From NCBI RefSeq assembly GCF_032854445.1, contig NC_088307.1:3908001-3972000 (forward strand): 64,000 nt of DNA. Reading direction: 5' to 3'. Both the position numbers and the translations under genes were made by a program. Shown piece after piece: positions 50,535 through 62,614 of this stretch (positions are counted from its first letter, which is position 1; each line of letters opens with the position of its first letter). The notes below the pieces were generated by a model. It worked only from the letters and a program-made list of their open reading frames with translations. It was not told the origin of the DNA and did no database searches. The stretch is from Liolophura sinensis. Taxonomy: Eukaryota; Mollusca; Polyplacophora; Chitonida; Chitonidae.

Positions 50535-52710
50535 ACTAGAATGGATCTGCGAATAGCAGATCCTAGGCCGGGATCCCGGATCGGATCGATGACATTTTCC
50601 CTACATGTTCTGTGGTTATTGACACCAGATCAAAGATTTTCGGCACACATAGTGTACGTATTTAGTGCTTTGCACTCGGTGATTTTCAGCTTTACAGCTG
50701 TTACGGTTTCCTCCGCAATAGATCTCCAAATATGGTAAAAAATTGCGCTTTTTTCGCCTTTTTATCGCCATTTACGGCAAAACTATGCGTCTCCGGAAAG
50801 AAATAAGTCCAGATTCATGATCAGGACGTCAAACTACTACGTCGGGTAGCATGCTTACATTGTTCGTGCCTTTATCCCAGTCGCAAATGCATTTAAAATG
50901 CATCATATAACATGGGGACGTCAAAGTGCCAAATATAGCCAATCGGCCTTTGGACAATATTTGAAGCATTGCAACTCCCACATTATTGACACACTTCCAT
51001 GATTTTACGCACGCCTACAGTACGCATATTGCCCTTTGCACTCAGTGATTTTCAGCTCCACAGCTGAAGCAATTTTGTGTCACGTGACCGCCAAACATGG
51101 GCGAAAATTGCACTTTTTCGCACTTTGATGGCAATTGGCGACAAAACCGTGCGTCGGACAAAGGAAAAACAACCAAATTCGTCATCAGAACATCGAACTA
51201 CGCCTAGCAGCCTACTTGAAACCTTAAAATTCACAACATTTTTATCGCCTGACAAATTGGCTAAGCTGGGATCGAACTCTGACATGACTGACAGGCGTCA
51301 CACCACGCAGACGGAAGACGGTTAGCGTTGAAATCCTTGTGTAATTAGGTCAAGTCTTAGAAAATTTCGCCAGCATCTCCCCTACCACCCACACTATTGT
51401 ATATCTCACGTAGTCCCCAAGGAAGTCGCAAATCTCACTTCAAGTCTACATACAAATTTTCTTTATGCTTTCATCTTTCATATGAGAACATAAGTTATTG
51501 GTCGAAAATCAACACATAACTAGCTACACGGCTTTCAAAGTCTCCATGCGACCTTACACCCGTTTGTCACTGAGGCAGTCGGCCGGTCATTCCCTATGCG
51601 ACGCTATGCCCAGTGAAAAACGGTCATTCCTTGGCAGACTTGGCTGGCTTTATGTAAGAAGTAATGCAAAAACACAGCCCGTGTAACAGCAAATTTGAAC
51701 TTCCACGTCTCAATCCACGACCTGCCATGCACAAACTCACAGCTCTACTGATAGCTCGGCTGTTGTCAGAAAGTCAACACCTGGACCACGGCACATGTCC
51801 ATATCTGTCAATCACCCTGGCCTGGTTAGCGTATAGTAAAGAAGACAAGGTCTGCGCAAAACAAAGCTAACTTTTACATGTCCACGTCGTTTGCTGTTGT
51901 AGTTAGACCTCTACGCCATCTAATAGAGTACTGGAGTTAGATGGGAACTGGACTGAATGTCATAGCACAACCGTTTCTGGAGATCACGGACAGTGTAGCC
52001 GAAAGCATCAGGTCAAATACTACAAACCCAGTCCAGTCCCCATCTAACTCCATGTTAAAGCAATAGGATTCCCATCTTTTTCTAAACAAAAAACGGTGTT
52101 GTCATTTAAACGCTTCTAGCGAAAAAACTGTTAATCGGAGCTCAAATCTGTTGACGAATGCTCGAAAGAGCATGTCTTGGGCTACACTTTGGTGCAGGTT
52201 GCACATTTTTAGCTGCCTTACTTCTGGAGTTACAGGTCCTTGAAGTTACGTAACTTTTTTGAGTTTTTTGCTCATATCTCAAAAAGTTACACAGATATGC
52301 AAAAAATACAACCAGATTCGGAATCAGCAGCTCAAGATACATCAGAATACGTTCAGAACAATTGAACTTTGAGAACTTTTTGTGACGTCACAAATTCGAC
52401 CAATGGCGAACATCCAGAGTTTTGACCGGAAGTAAACCATTTTCTCAAACTTAAAAGAACTCGTGACTTACTAGCTGCATGTCAAATTTGAAACCGCTCG
52501 GTTGAGTGGTTCTGGAGAAGAAGATTTTTAAAGATTTTACACAAAATCCAATATGGCGGCCGAACCACGTGACATGAAAAAAAAATGGAGAATTTATCCC
52601 TGGAAAATCACCGCCAAAATTTCTGTGCAAAATTTGAGACCTGTATGTTGAAGAGTAAAAAAGTTTCCTTGCTAACAAGGTCGGTGAAAAAAAAATAATA
52701 ATAATAAGAA
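50535..52710. repeat. Array unit 2 (composite, 2176 bp)
   Basis: The longest unit. It opens with a variant long head, then at about 51513 switches to the ACACGGCTTTCAAAGT sequence that normally follows a short head, so it carries parts of both. The tail is type 1 (CCTTGCTAACAAGGTCGG). Confidence 0.9.
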
Positions 52711-53997
52711 ACTAGAATGGATCTGCGAACAGCAGATCCTAGGCCGGGATCCCGGATCGGATCGATGACGTTTTCCCCTTCATGATCTGTGTTCGAAGGA
52801 CACATGTTCCACATACACCGCTTTCAAAGTTTTCATGCGACCTTACACCGTTTGTCACTGAGGCAGTCGGCCGGTCATTTGCATTCCCTCGAATATATCA
52901 GCGACCTTAATGATGCTACGCTATGCCCAGTGAAAAACGGTCGTTCTTTGGCAGACATAGCCCGCTATTTGTAAGAAATAACGCTAAAACACGACCAGTG
53001 TAACAGGAGGTTTGTACAGACTCACAGCTCCACTGATAGCTCGACAATCGTTAGAAAGTCAACACTTGGACCGCAGCACATGTCCATATCTGTCAATCAC
53101 CCTGGCCTGTTTAATGTATAGTAAAGAGCACGAGGCCTGCGCAAAACAAAGCTAACCTTTACAGGTCCACGTCGTTTGCTGTTGTAGTTAGATCTCTACA
53201 TCATCTAATAGAGTACTGGAGTTAGATGGGAACTGGAATCAATGTCATCCTACAACCGTTTCGGGAGATCACGGACAGTGCAGCCGAAAGCATCAGGTCA
53301 AATACTACAAACCCAGTTTTGTCCCCATCTAACTCCATGTTAAAGCAATAGGATTAGCACCTTTTTCTAAACAAAAAACGGTGTTGTCATTTAAACGCTT
53401 GTAGCGAAAAAACTATTGATCGGAGCTCAAATCTGTTGACGAATGCTCGAAAGAGCATGTCTTGTTCTACAATTTCGTGCAGGTTGCACATTTCTAGCTC
53501 CCACAGATCTCGAGTTACAGGTCATTGAAGTTACGTCACTTTTTTGAGTTTTTTGCTAATATCTCAAAAAGTTACACAGATATGCAAAAAATACAAGCAG
53601 ATTCAGAATCAGCAGCTCAAGATACACCAGAATACGTTCAGAACGTTTGAACTTTGAGACCTTTTTGTGACGTCATAAATTCGACCAATAGCGAACTTCC
53701 AGAATTTTGACCGGAAGTGAACCATTTTCGCAAACTTTAAAGAACTCGTAACTTACTAGCAGCATGTCAAATTTGAAAACGATCGGTTCAGTGGTTCTGG
53801 AGAAGAAGATTTTTAAAGATTTTACACAAAATCCAATATGGCGTCCGAACCACGTGACATGGCAAAAAAGTGGAGAATTTGTCCCGAGGTATTCACCGCC
53901 AGAATATGTGTGCAAAATTTCAGACCTGTATGTTAAACGGTAAAAAAGTTTCCATGCGAACAAAGTCGGTGAAAAAAAAATAATAATAATAATAATA
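52711..53997. repeat. Array unit 3 (short head, tail type 2)
   Basis: 1287 bp. Loop GAACA instead of GAATA. Short head with GTTCGAAGGACACATGTTCC; tail CATGCGAACAAAGTCGG. Confidence 0.9.
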
Positions 53998-55796
53998 ACT
54001 AGAATGGATCTGCGAATAGCAGATCCTAGGCCGGGATCCCGGATCGGATCGATGACGTTTTCCCTTATTTGTCCTTTGAATGGTGACACAGATCGAAGAT
54101 TTTCAGCACACATAGAGTACGTGTGTAGCGCTTTCCACTCAGTGATGTTTAGGTTTACGGCTGTAACGGTTTTCTCTCACCAGACTTCCACATATGTTGA
54201 AAAATTGAGCTTTTTCGCATTTTGATTGCAATTGGCGGCAAAACTATACGTCACCGGAAAGAAATAAGTCCAGATTCATGATCAGGACGTCAAAGTACGT
54301 CGGGTACCATGCTTACAATGCCCGTGCCTTTATCGTGGTCACAAATGCATTGAAAATGCATCATATAACATGGGGACGTCGAAGAGCAAAATACAGCAAA
54401 TCGGCCTTTGGACAATATTTGAAGTACTGCAACTTCAATATTTGAAGTACGCACGCCTAGAGTACCCAAAAAGCCCTTTGTACTCAGTCATTTTCAGCTC
54501 CACCTCTGCAGCAGTCTTGTGTCACGTCACCTCCAAACATAGGCGAAAATTGCACTTTTTCGCACTTTCATGGCAACTGGCGACAAAACTGTGCGTCGGA
54601 GAAAGGAAAAAGCACCAAATTCGTCCTCAGAACATCCAACACGCCTAGCAGCCTGCTTAAAATCTTGAAAGTGACAACATTTTCATCGCCTGACAAATTG
54701 CCAAACCTGGGATCGAACTCTGACATGACTAACACGCGACAGCGGTAAGAGAAAAGAAAGAAAGAAGAAAATTCATAGTGTGTACTTTTATGTCTCAATC
54801 CACGACCTGCCATGCACAGACTCACTTCTCTACTGATATCTAGGCCGTTGTCCGAAAGTCCACACCTGGACCAGGGCACATGTCCATATCTGTCAATCAC
54901 CCTGACCTAGTTAGCGTACAGTAAACAAGACACGGTCTGCTCAAAACAAAGCCAACTTTTACAGGCCCACGTCGTTTGCTGTTGTAGTTAGATCTCTTCG
55001 CCATCTAATAGAGTACTGGAGTTAGATGGAAACTGGAATCAATGTCATCCTACAACCGTTTCGGGAGATCACGGACAGTGTAACCGAAAGCATCAGGCCA
55101 AATAATACAAATCCAGTCCATTCCCCATCTAACTCCATGTTAAAGCAATAGGATTCCCATCTTTTTCTAAACAAAAACGGTGTTGTTTTTTAAACGCTTC
55201 TAGCGAGAAAATTATTAATCAGAGCTCAAATCCGTTGACGAATGATCGAAAGAGCTTGTCTTGAACTACATTTTCATGCAATTTGCACATTTCTAGCTAC
55301 CATAGTTCTCGATTAAAACGCCATTGAAATTACGTAACTTTTTGAGTTTTTTGCTAATATCTCAAAAAGTTACACAGATATGCAAAAAATACAACCAGAT
55401 TCAGAATCAGCAGCTCAAGATACATCAGAATACGTTCAGAACAATTGAACTTTGAGAACTTTTTGTGACGTCACAAATTCGACCAATGACGAACTTCCAG
55501 AGTTTTGACCGGAAGTGAACCATTTTCGCAAACTTTAAGGAACTCGTGACCTACTAGTTGCATGTCAAATTTGAAATCGATCGATTGAGTGGTTCTGGAG
55601 AAGAAGATTTTTAAAAGTTTTACACAAAATCCAATATGGCGGCCGAACCACGTGACATAGCAAAAAAGTGGAGAATTTGTCCCGAGATATTCACCGCCAG
55701 AATATGTGTGCAAAATTTCAGACCTGTATGTTGAACGGTAAAAAAGTTTCCATGCGAACAAAGTCGGTGAAAAAAAAATAAATAATAATAATAAGA
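53998..55796. repeat. Array unit 4 (long head, tail type 2)
   Basis: 1799 bp. The head is close to unit 1, but the tail is the CATGCGAACAAAGTCGG type, so head and tail variants are not linked. Confidence 0.9.
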
Positions 55797-57229
55797 ACTA
55801 GAATGGATCTGCGAATAGCAGATCCTAGGCCGGGATCCCGGATCGGATCGATGAAGTTTTCCCCTTCATGTTCTGTGTTCGAAGGACACATGTTTCACAT
55901 ACACGGCTTTCAAAGTTTCCATGCGACCTTACACCTTTCGCCATTGAGGCAGTCGGCCGGTCATTTGCATTCCCTCGAATAGATTGGCGACCTTAATGAT
56001 GCTACGCTATGCCCAGTGAAAAACGGTCGTTCCTTGGCAGACTTAGCCCGCTAATTGTAAGAAATAAGGCAAAAACACGACCAGTGTAACAGCAAGTTTC
56101 TACATTCACATCTCAATCCACGACCTGCCATGCACAGACTAACTGCTCCACTAATAGCTCGGCCATCGTTAGAAAGCAGCACTTGGACCAGTTCACATAT
56201 CCATATTTGTTAATCACCCTGGATTGTTTAACGTATAGTAAAGAGCACGAGGTCTGCGCAAAACAAAGCTAACTTTTACAGGTCCATGTCGTTTGCTGTT
56301 GTAGTTAGATCTCTACGCCATCTAATAGAGTACTGGAGTTAGATGGGAACTGGAATCAATGTCATCCCACAACAGTTTCGGGAGATCACGGACAGTGTAG
56401 CCGAAAGCATCAGGTCAAATACTAGAAACCCAGTTTTGTCCCCATCTAACTCCATGTTAAAGCAATAGGATTAGCACCTTTTTCTAAACAAAAAACGGTG
56501 TTGTCATTTAAACGCTTGTAGCGAAAAAACTATTGATCGGAGCTGAAATCCATTGACGAATGCTCGAAAGAGCATGTCTTGGGCTACAATTTCGTGCAGG
56601 TTGCACATTTCTAGCTCCCACAGATCTCGAGTTACAGGTCATTGAAATTACGTCACTTTTTTGAGTTTTTTGCTCATATCTCAAAAAGTTACACAGATAT
56701 GCAAAAAATACAAGCAGATTTAGAATCAGCAGCTCAAGATACACCAGAATGTGTTCAGAACATTTGAACTTTGAGAACTTTTTGTGACGTCACAAATTCG
56801 ACCAATGGCGAACTTCCAGAATTTTGATCGGAAGTGAACCAATTTCGCAAACTTTAAAGAACTCGTAACTCACTAGCAGCATGTTAAATTTGAAACCGAT
56901 CGGTTGAGTGGTTCTGGAGAAGAAGATTTTTAAAGATTTTACACAAAATCCAATATGGCGTCCGAACCACGTGACATGGCAAAAAAGTGGAGAATTTGTC
57001 CCGAGGTATTCACCGCCAGAATATGTGTGCAAAATTTCAGACCTGTATGTTAAACGGTAAAAAAGTTTCCATGCGAACAAAGTCGGTGAAAAAAAAATAA
57101 TAATAATAATAATAATAATAATAAGAAAAAACAGAACGATTACAATAGGGATCCCGTTCCGGAAGAACGGGATCCCTAAAAAACAGAACGATTACAATAG
57201 GGATCCCGTTCGGGAGAACGGGATCCCTA
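55797..57229. repeat. Array unit 5 (short head, tail type 2) plus two hairpin cassettes
   Basis: 1433 bp, of which about 115 bp at the right end are (AAT)n and two extra hairpin cassettes. Confidence 0.9.
57121..57229. repeat. Two hairpin cassettes at a unit junction
   Basis: Each has a leader ACAGAACGATTACAA and then a perfect 14-bp stem TAGGGATCCCGTTC/GAACGGGATCCCTA (57146-57178, loop CGGAA; 57198-57229, loop GGGA). The second runs directly into the next unit's ACTAGAATGG. Confidence 0.9.
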
Positions 57230-58537
57230 ACTAGAATGGATCTGCGAATAGCAGATCCTAGGCCGGGATCCCGGATCGGATCGATGAGACGTTTTCCCCT
57301 TCATGTTCTGTGTTTGAAGGACACATGTTCCACATACACGGCTTTCAAAGTTTCCATGCGACCTTACACCGTTTGTCACTGAGGCAGTCGGGCGGTCATT
57401 TGCATTCCCTCGAATAGATCGGCGACCTTGATGATGCTACGCTATGCCAGTGAAAAACAGTCGTTCCTTGGCAGGCTTAGCCCGCTACTAGTAAGAAAAA
57501 ATGCAAAAACACGACCAGTGTAACAGCAAGTTTGTACATTCACATCTCAATCCACGACATGCCATGCACAGACTCACTGCTCCACTCATAGCTCGGCGAT
57601 CGTTAGAAAGTCAGCACATGTCCATATCTGTCAATCACCCTGGCCTGTTTAACGTATAGTAAAGAGGACGAGGTCTGCGGCAAAACAAAGCTAACTTTTA
57701 CAGGTCCACGTCGTTTGCTGTTGTAGTTAGATCTCTACGCCATCTAATAGAGTACTGGAGTTAGATGGGAACTGGAATCAATGTCATCCTACAACCGTTT
57801 CGGGAGATCACGGACAGTGTAGCCGAAAGCATCAGGTCAAATACTACAAACCCAGTCCAGTCCCCATCTAACTCCATGTTAAAGCAATAGGATTCCCCAC
57901 CTTTTTCTAAACAAAAAACGGTGTTGTGATTTAAACGCTTGTAGCGAAAAAACTATTGATCGGAGCTCAAATCTGTTGACGAATGCTCGAAAGAGCATGT
58001 CTTGGGCTCCAATTTCGTACAGGTTGCACATTTCTAGCTGCTTTGGTTCTCGAGATACAGGTCACTGAAATTACGTCACTTTTTTGAGTTTTTTGCTAAT
58101 ATCTCAAAAAGTTACACAGATATGCAAAAAATACAACCACATTCGGAATCAGCAGCTCAAGATACACCAGAATACGTTCAGAACATTTGAACTTTGAGAA
58201 CTTTTTGTGACGTCACAAATTCGACCAATAGCGAACTTCCAGAATTTTGATCGGAAGTGAACCATTTTCGCAAACTTTGAAGAACTCGTGACCTACTAGC
58301 TGCATGTCAAACTTAAAAACGATCGGTTCAGTGGTTCTGGAGAAGAAGATTTTTAAAGATTTTACACAAAATCCAATATGGCGGCCGAACCACGTGACAT
58401 AGCAAAAAAGTGGAGAATTTGTCCCGAGATATTCACCGCCAGAATATGTGTGCAAAATATGGGACCTGTATGTTGAACAGTAAAAAAGTTTCCATGCGAA
58501 CAAACTCGGTGAAAAAAAAATAATAATAATAATAATA
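57230..58537. repeat. Array unit 6 (short head, tail type 2)
   Basis: 1308 bp and a good reference unit. Long inverted repeat arms are at 57756-57775 and 57857-57876. TGACGTCA is at 58208, CCAAT at 58225, AATATGGCGGC at 58375 and CACGTG at 58391. Confidence 0.9.
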
Positions 58538-59650
58538 ACTAGAATGGATCTGCGAATAGCAGATCCTAGGCCGGGATCCCGGATCGGATCGATGACGTTT
58601 TCCCCTTTATGTTCTGTGTTCGAAGGACACATGTTCCACATACACGGCTTTTAAAGTTTCCATGCGACCTTACACCGTTTGTCACTGAGGGCAGTCGGCC
58701 GGTCATTTGCATTCCCTCGAATAGATCGGCGACCTTAAGGATGCTACGCTATGCCCAGTGAATAACGGTCGTTCCTTGGCAGACTTAGTCCGCTATTTGT
58801 AAGAAATAAGGCAAAAACACGACCAGTGTAACAGCAAGTTTGTACATTCACATCTCAAACCACGACCTGCCATGCACAGACTCACAGCTCCACTGATAGC
58901 TCGGCCATCGTTAGAAAGTCAGCACTTAGACCACGGCACATGTCCATATCTGTCAATCACCCTGGCCTGTTTAACGTATAGTAAAGAGCACGAGGTCTGC
59001 GCAAAACAAAGCTAACTTTTACAGGTCCACGTCGTTTGCTGTTGTAGTTAGATCTCTTCGCCATCTAATAGAGTACTGGAGTTAGATGGGAACTGGAATC
59101 AATGTCATCCTACAACCGTTTCGGGAGATCACGAACAGTGTAGCCGAAAGCATCAGGTCAAATACTACAAACCCAGTCCAGTCCCCCATCTAACTCCATG
59201 TTAAAGCAATGGGATTCCCATCTTTTTCTAAACAAAAAACGGTGTTGTGATTTAAACGCTTGTAGCGAAAAAAGTATTGATCAGAGCTCAAATCCATTGA
59301 CGAGTGCTCGAAAGAGCATGTCTTGGGCTACAATTTCGTGTAGGTTGCACATTTTTAGCTCCCATAGTTCTCGAGTTACAGGTCATTGAATTTACGTAAC
59401 TTTTTTGAGTTTTTTGCTTATATCTCAAAAAGTTACACAGATTTGCAAAAAATACAAGCAGATTCGGAATGAACAGCTCAAGATACATTAGAATACGTTC
59501 AGAACATTTGAACTTTGAGAACTTTTTATGACGTCACAAATTCGACCAATGGCGAACTTCCAGAGTTTTGACCGGAAGTAAACCATTTTCGCAAACTTTA
59601 AAGAACTCGTAACCTACTAGCTGCATGTCAAATTTGAAAACGATCGGTTC

Positions 59651-59681
<31 letters not shown>

Positions 59682-60034
59682 TTTACACAAAATCCAATAT
59701 GGCGGCCGAACCACGTGACATGAATAAAAAGTGGAGAATTTATCCCTGGAAAATCTCCGCCAGAATTTGTGTGCAAAATTTGAGATCTCTATGTTAAAAG
59801 GTGAAAAAGTTTCCTTGCTAACAATGTCGGTGAAAAAAAAAATAATAATAAGAAAAAACAGAACGATAACAATAGGGATCCCGTTCGGGAGAACGGGATC
59901 CCTAATAATAAGAAAAAACAGAACGAATACAATAGGGATCCCGTTCGGGAGAACGGGATCCCTAATAATAATAATAATAAGAAAAAACAGAACGATTACA
60001 ATAGGGATCCCGTTCCGGATGAACGGGATCCCTA
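58538..60034. repeat. Array unit 7 (short head, tail type 1) plus three hairpin cassettes
   Basis: 1497 bp. The tail CCTTGCTAACAATGTCGG is followed by (AAT)n and three cassettes with hairpins at 59873-59904, 59933-59964 and 60002-60034, each separated by TAATAATAAGAAAA. Confidence 0.9.
59850..60034. repeat. Three hairpin cassettes at a unit junction
   Basis: Same cassette as at 57121. The first two have the GGGA loop and the third CGGAT. The stem arms TAGGGATCCCGTTC and GAACGGGATCCCTA are unchanged in all five cassettes of the window. Confidence 0.9.
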
Positions 60035-61330
60035 ACTAGAATGGATCTGCGAATAGCAGATCCTAGGCCGGGATCCCGGATCGGATCGATGACGTTTTCC
60101 CCTTCATCTTCTGTGTTCGAAGGACACATGTTCCACATACACGGCTTTCAAAGTTTCCATGCGACCTTACACCGTTTGTCACTGAGGCAGTCGGCCGGTC
60201 ATTTGCATTCCCGTGAATAGATCAGCGAACTTAATGAAGTTAGGCTATGCCTAGTGAAAAAACGGTCGTTCCTTGGCAGACTTAGCCCGCTATTTGTAAG
60301 AAATAACGCAAAAACACGACCAGTGTAACAGCAAGTTTGTACATTCACATCTCAATCCACGACACGCCATGCACAGACTCACGGCTCTCATGATAGCTCG
60401 GCCATCAATAGAAAGCCCGCACTTGGGCCACGGCACATGTCCATATCTGTCAATTACCCTGGCCTCTTTAACGTGTAGTAAAGAGGACGAGGTCTACGCA
60501 AAACAAAGCTAACTTTCACAGTTGCATGCCGTTTACTGTTGTAGTTAGATCTCTACGCCATCTAATATAGTACTGTATAGCTGAATGTCATCCTACAACG
60601 GTTTCGGGAGATCACGGACAGTGTAGCCGAAAGCATCAGGTCAAATACTACAAATCCAGTCCATTCCCCATCTAACTCCATGTTAAAGCAATAGGATTCC
60701 CATCTTTTTCTAAACAAAAACGGTGTTGTTTTTTAAACGCTTCTAGCGAGAAAACTTTTGATCGGAGGCTCAAATCCGTTGACGAATGATCGAAAGAGCG
60801 TGTCTTGAACTACATTTTCATGCAATTTGCACATTTCTAGCTGCCATAGTTCTCGATTAAAACGCCATTGAAATTACGTAATTTTTTTAGTTTTTTTGCT
60901 CATATCTCAAAAAGTTACACAGATATGCAAAAAATACAACCAGATTCGGAATCAGCAGCTCAAGATACATCAGAATTCGTTCAGAACAAATGAACTTTGA
61001 GAACTTTTTGTGACGTCATAAATTCGACCAATGGCGAGCTTCCAGAGTTTTGATCGGAAGTGAACCATTTTCGCAAACTTTAAAGAACTCATGACCTACT
61101 AGTTGCATGTTAAATTTGACAATGATCGGTTCAGTGGTTCTGGAGAAGAAGATTTTTAAAGATTATACACAAAATCCAATATGGCGGCCGAACCACGTGA
61201 CATAGCCAAAAAAAAAAAAATATACCCCTAGAAAATTTCCGCTAGATTATGTGTGCAAAATTTTGAACTTCTATGTTGAACGGTGTTGGAGTTCTGCTGC
61301 TAACAAAATCGAAAAAAAAAAATAATAATA
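60035..61330. repeat. Array unit 8 (short head, tail type 3)
   Basis: 1296 bp. The left arm of the inner inverted repeat is missing, as in unit 1. The tail is the third type (TATACCCCTAGAAAATTTCC, then TGCTGCTAACAAAATCG). Confidence 0.9.
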
Positions 61331-62614
61331 ACTAGAATGGATCTGCGAATAGCAGATCCTAGGCCGGGATCCCGGATCTGATCGATGACGTTTTCCCCTT
61401 CATGATCTGTGTTCGAAGGACCCATGTTCCACATACACGGCTTTCAAAGTTTCTATGCGACCTTACACCGTTTGTCACTGAGGCAGTCGGCTGATCATTT
61501 GCAATCCCTCGAATAGATCGGCGACCTTAATGATGCTACGCTATACCCAGTGAAAAACGGTCGTTCCTTGGCAGACTTAGCCCATTAATTGTAAGAAATA
61601 ATGCAAAAACACGACTAGTGCAACACAAAGTTTGTACAGACTCACAGCTCCACTGATAGCTTGGCCATCGTTAGAAAGTCAGCACTTGGACCACGCCACA
61701 TGTCCATATCTGTCAATCACCCTAAACTGTTTAACGTATAGTAAAGACCACGAGGTCTGCGCAAAACAAAGCTAACTTTTACAGGTCCATGTCATTTGCT
61801 GTTGTAGTTAGATCTCTACGCCTTCTAATAGAGTACTGGAGTTAGATGGGAACTGGAATCAATGTCATCCTACAACCGTTTCGGGAAATCACGGACAGTG
61901 TAGCCGAAAGCATCAGGTCAAATACTACAAACCCAGTCCAGTCCCCATCTAACTCCATGTTAAAGCAATGGGATTTCCACCTTTTTCCAAACAAAAAACG
62001 GTGTTGTCATTTAAACGCTTGTAGCGAAAAATCTATCGATCGCAGCTCAAATCTGTTGACGAATGCTCAAAAGTACATGTCTTGGGCTACAATTTCGTGC
62101 AGGTTGCACATTTCTAGCTGTCATAGTTCTCGAGTTACAGGTCATTCAAGTTACGTAACTTTTTTGTGTTTTTTGCTAATATCTCAAAAAGTTACACAGA
62201 TATGCAAAAAATACAAGCAGATTCAGAATCACCAGCTCAAGATACATCAGAATACGTTCAGAACAATTGAACTTTAAGAACTTTTTGTGACGCCACAAAT
62301 TCGACCAATAGCGAACTTCGAGAGTTTTGACCGGAAGTGAACCATTTTCGCAAACTTTAAAGAACTCGTGACCTACTAGCTGCATGTCAAATTTGAAAAC
62401 GATCGGTTTAGTGGTTCTGGAGAAGAAGATTTTTAAAGATTTTACACAAAATCCAATATGGCGTCCGAACCACGTGACATAGCAAAAAAGTGGAGAATTT
62501 GTCCCGAGATATTCACCGCCAGAATATGTGTGCAAAATTTCAGACCTGTATCTTGAACGGTAAAAAAGTTTCCATGCGAACAAACTCGGTGAAAAAAAAA
62601 TAATAATAATAATA
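61331..62614. repeat. Array unit 9 (short head, tail type 2)
   Basis: 1284 bp. One substitution after the palindrome (GGATCTGATCGATG). Tail CATGCGAACAAACTCGG. Confidence 0.9.

Noticed and set aside
57780-57845. Hammerhead-ribozyme-like strings on the minus strand of the array units (CTGATG and GTCCGTGA near CCGAAAC)
   Set aside because: The invariant A after CTGATG is C in the units checked, no complementary stem II lies between the two core boxes, and no stem III with a usable cleavage site follows. The resemblance is in isolated words only.
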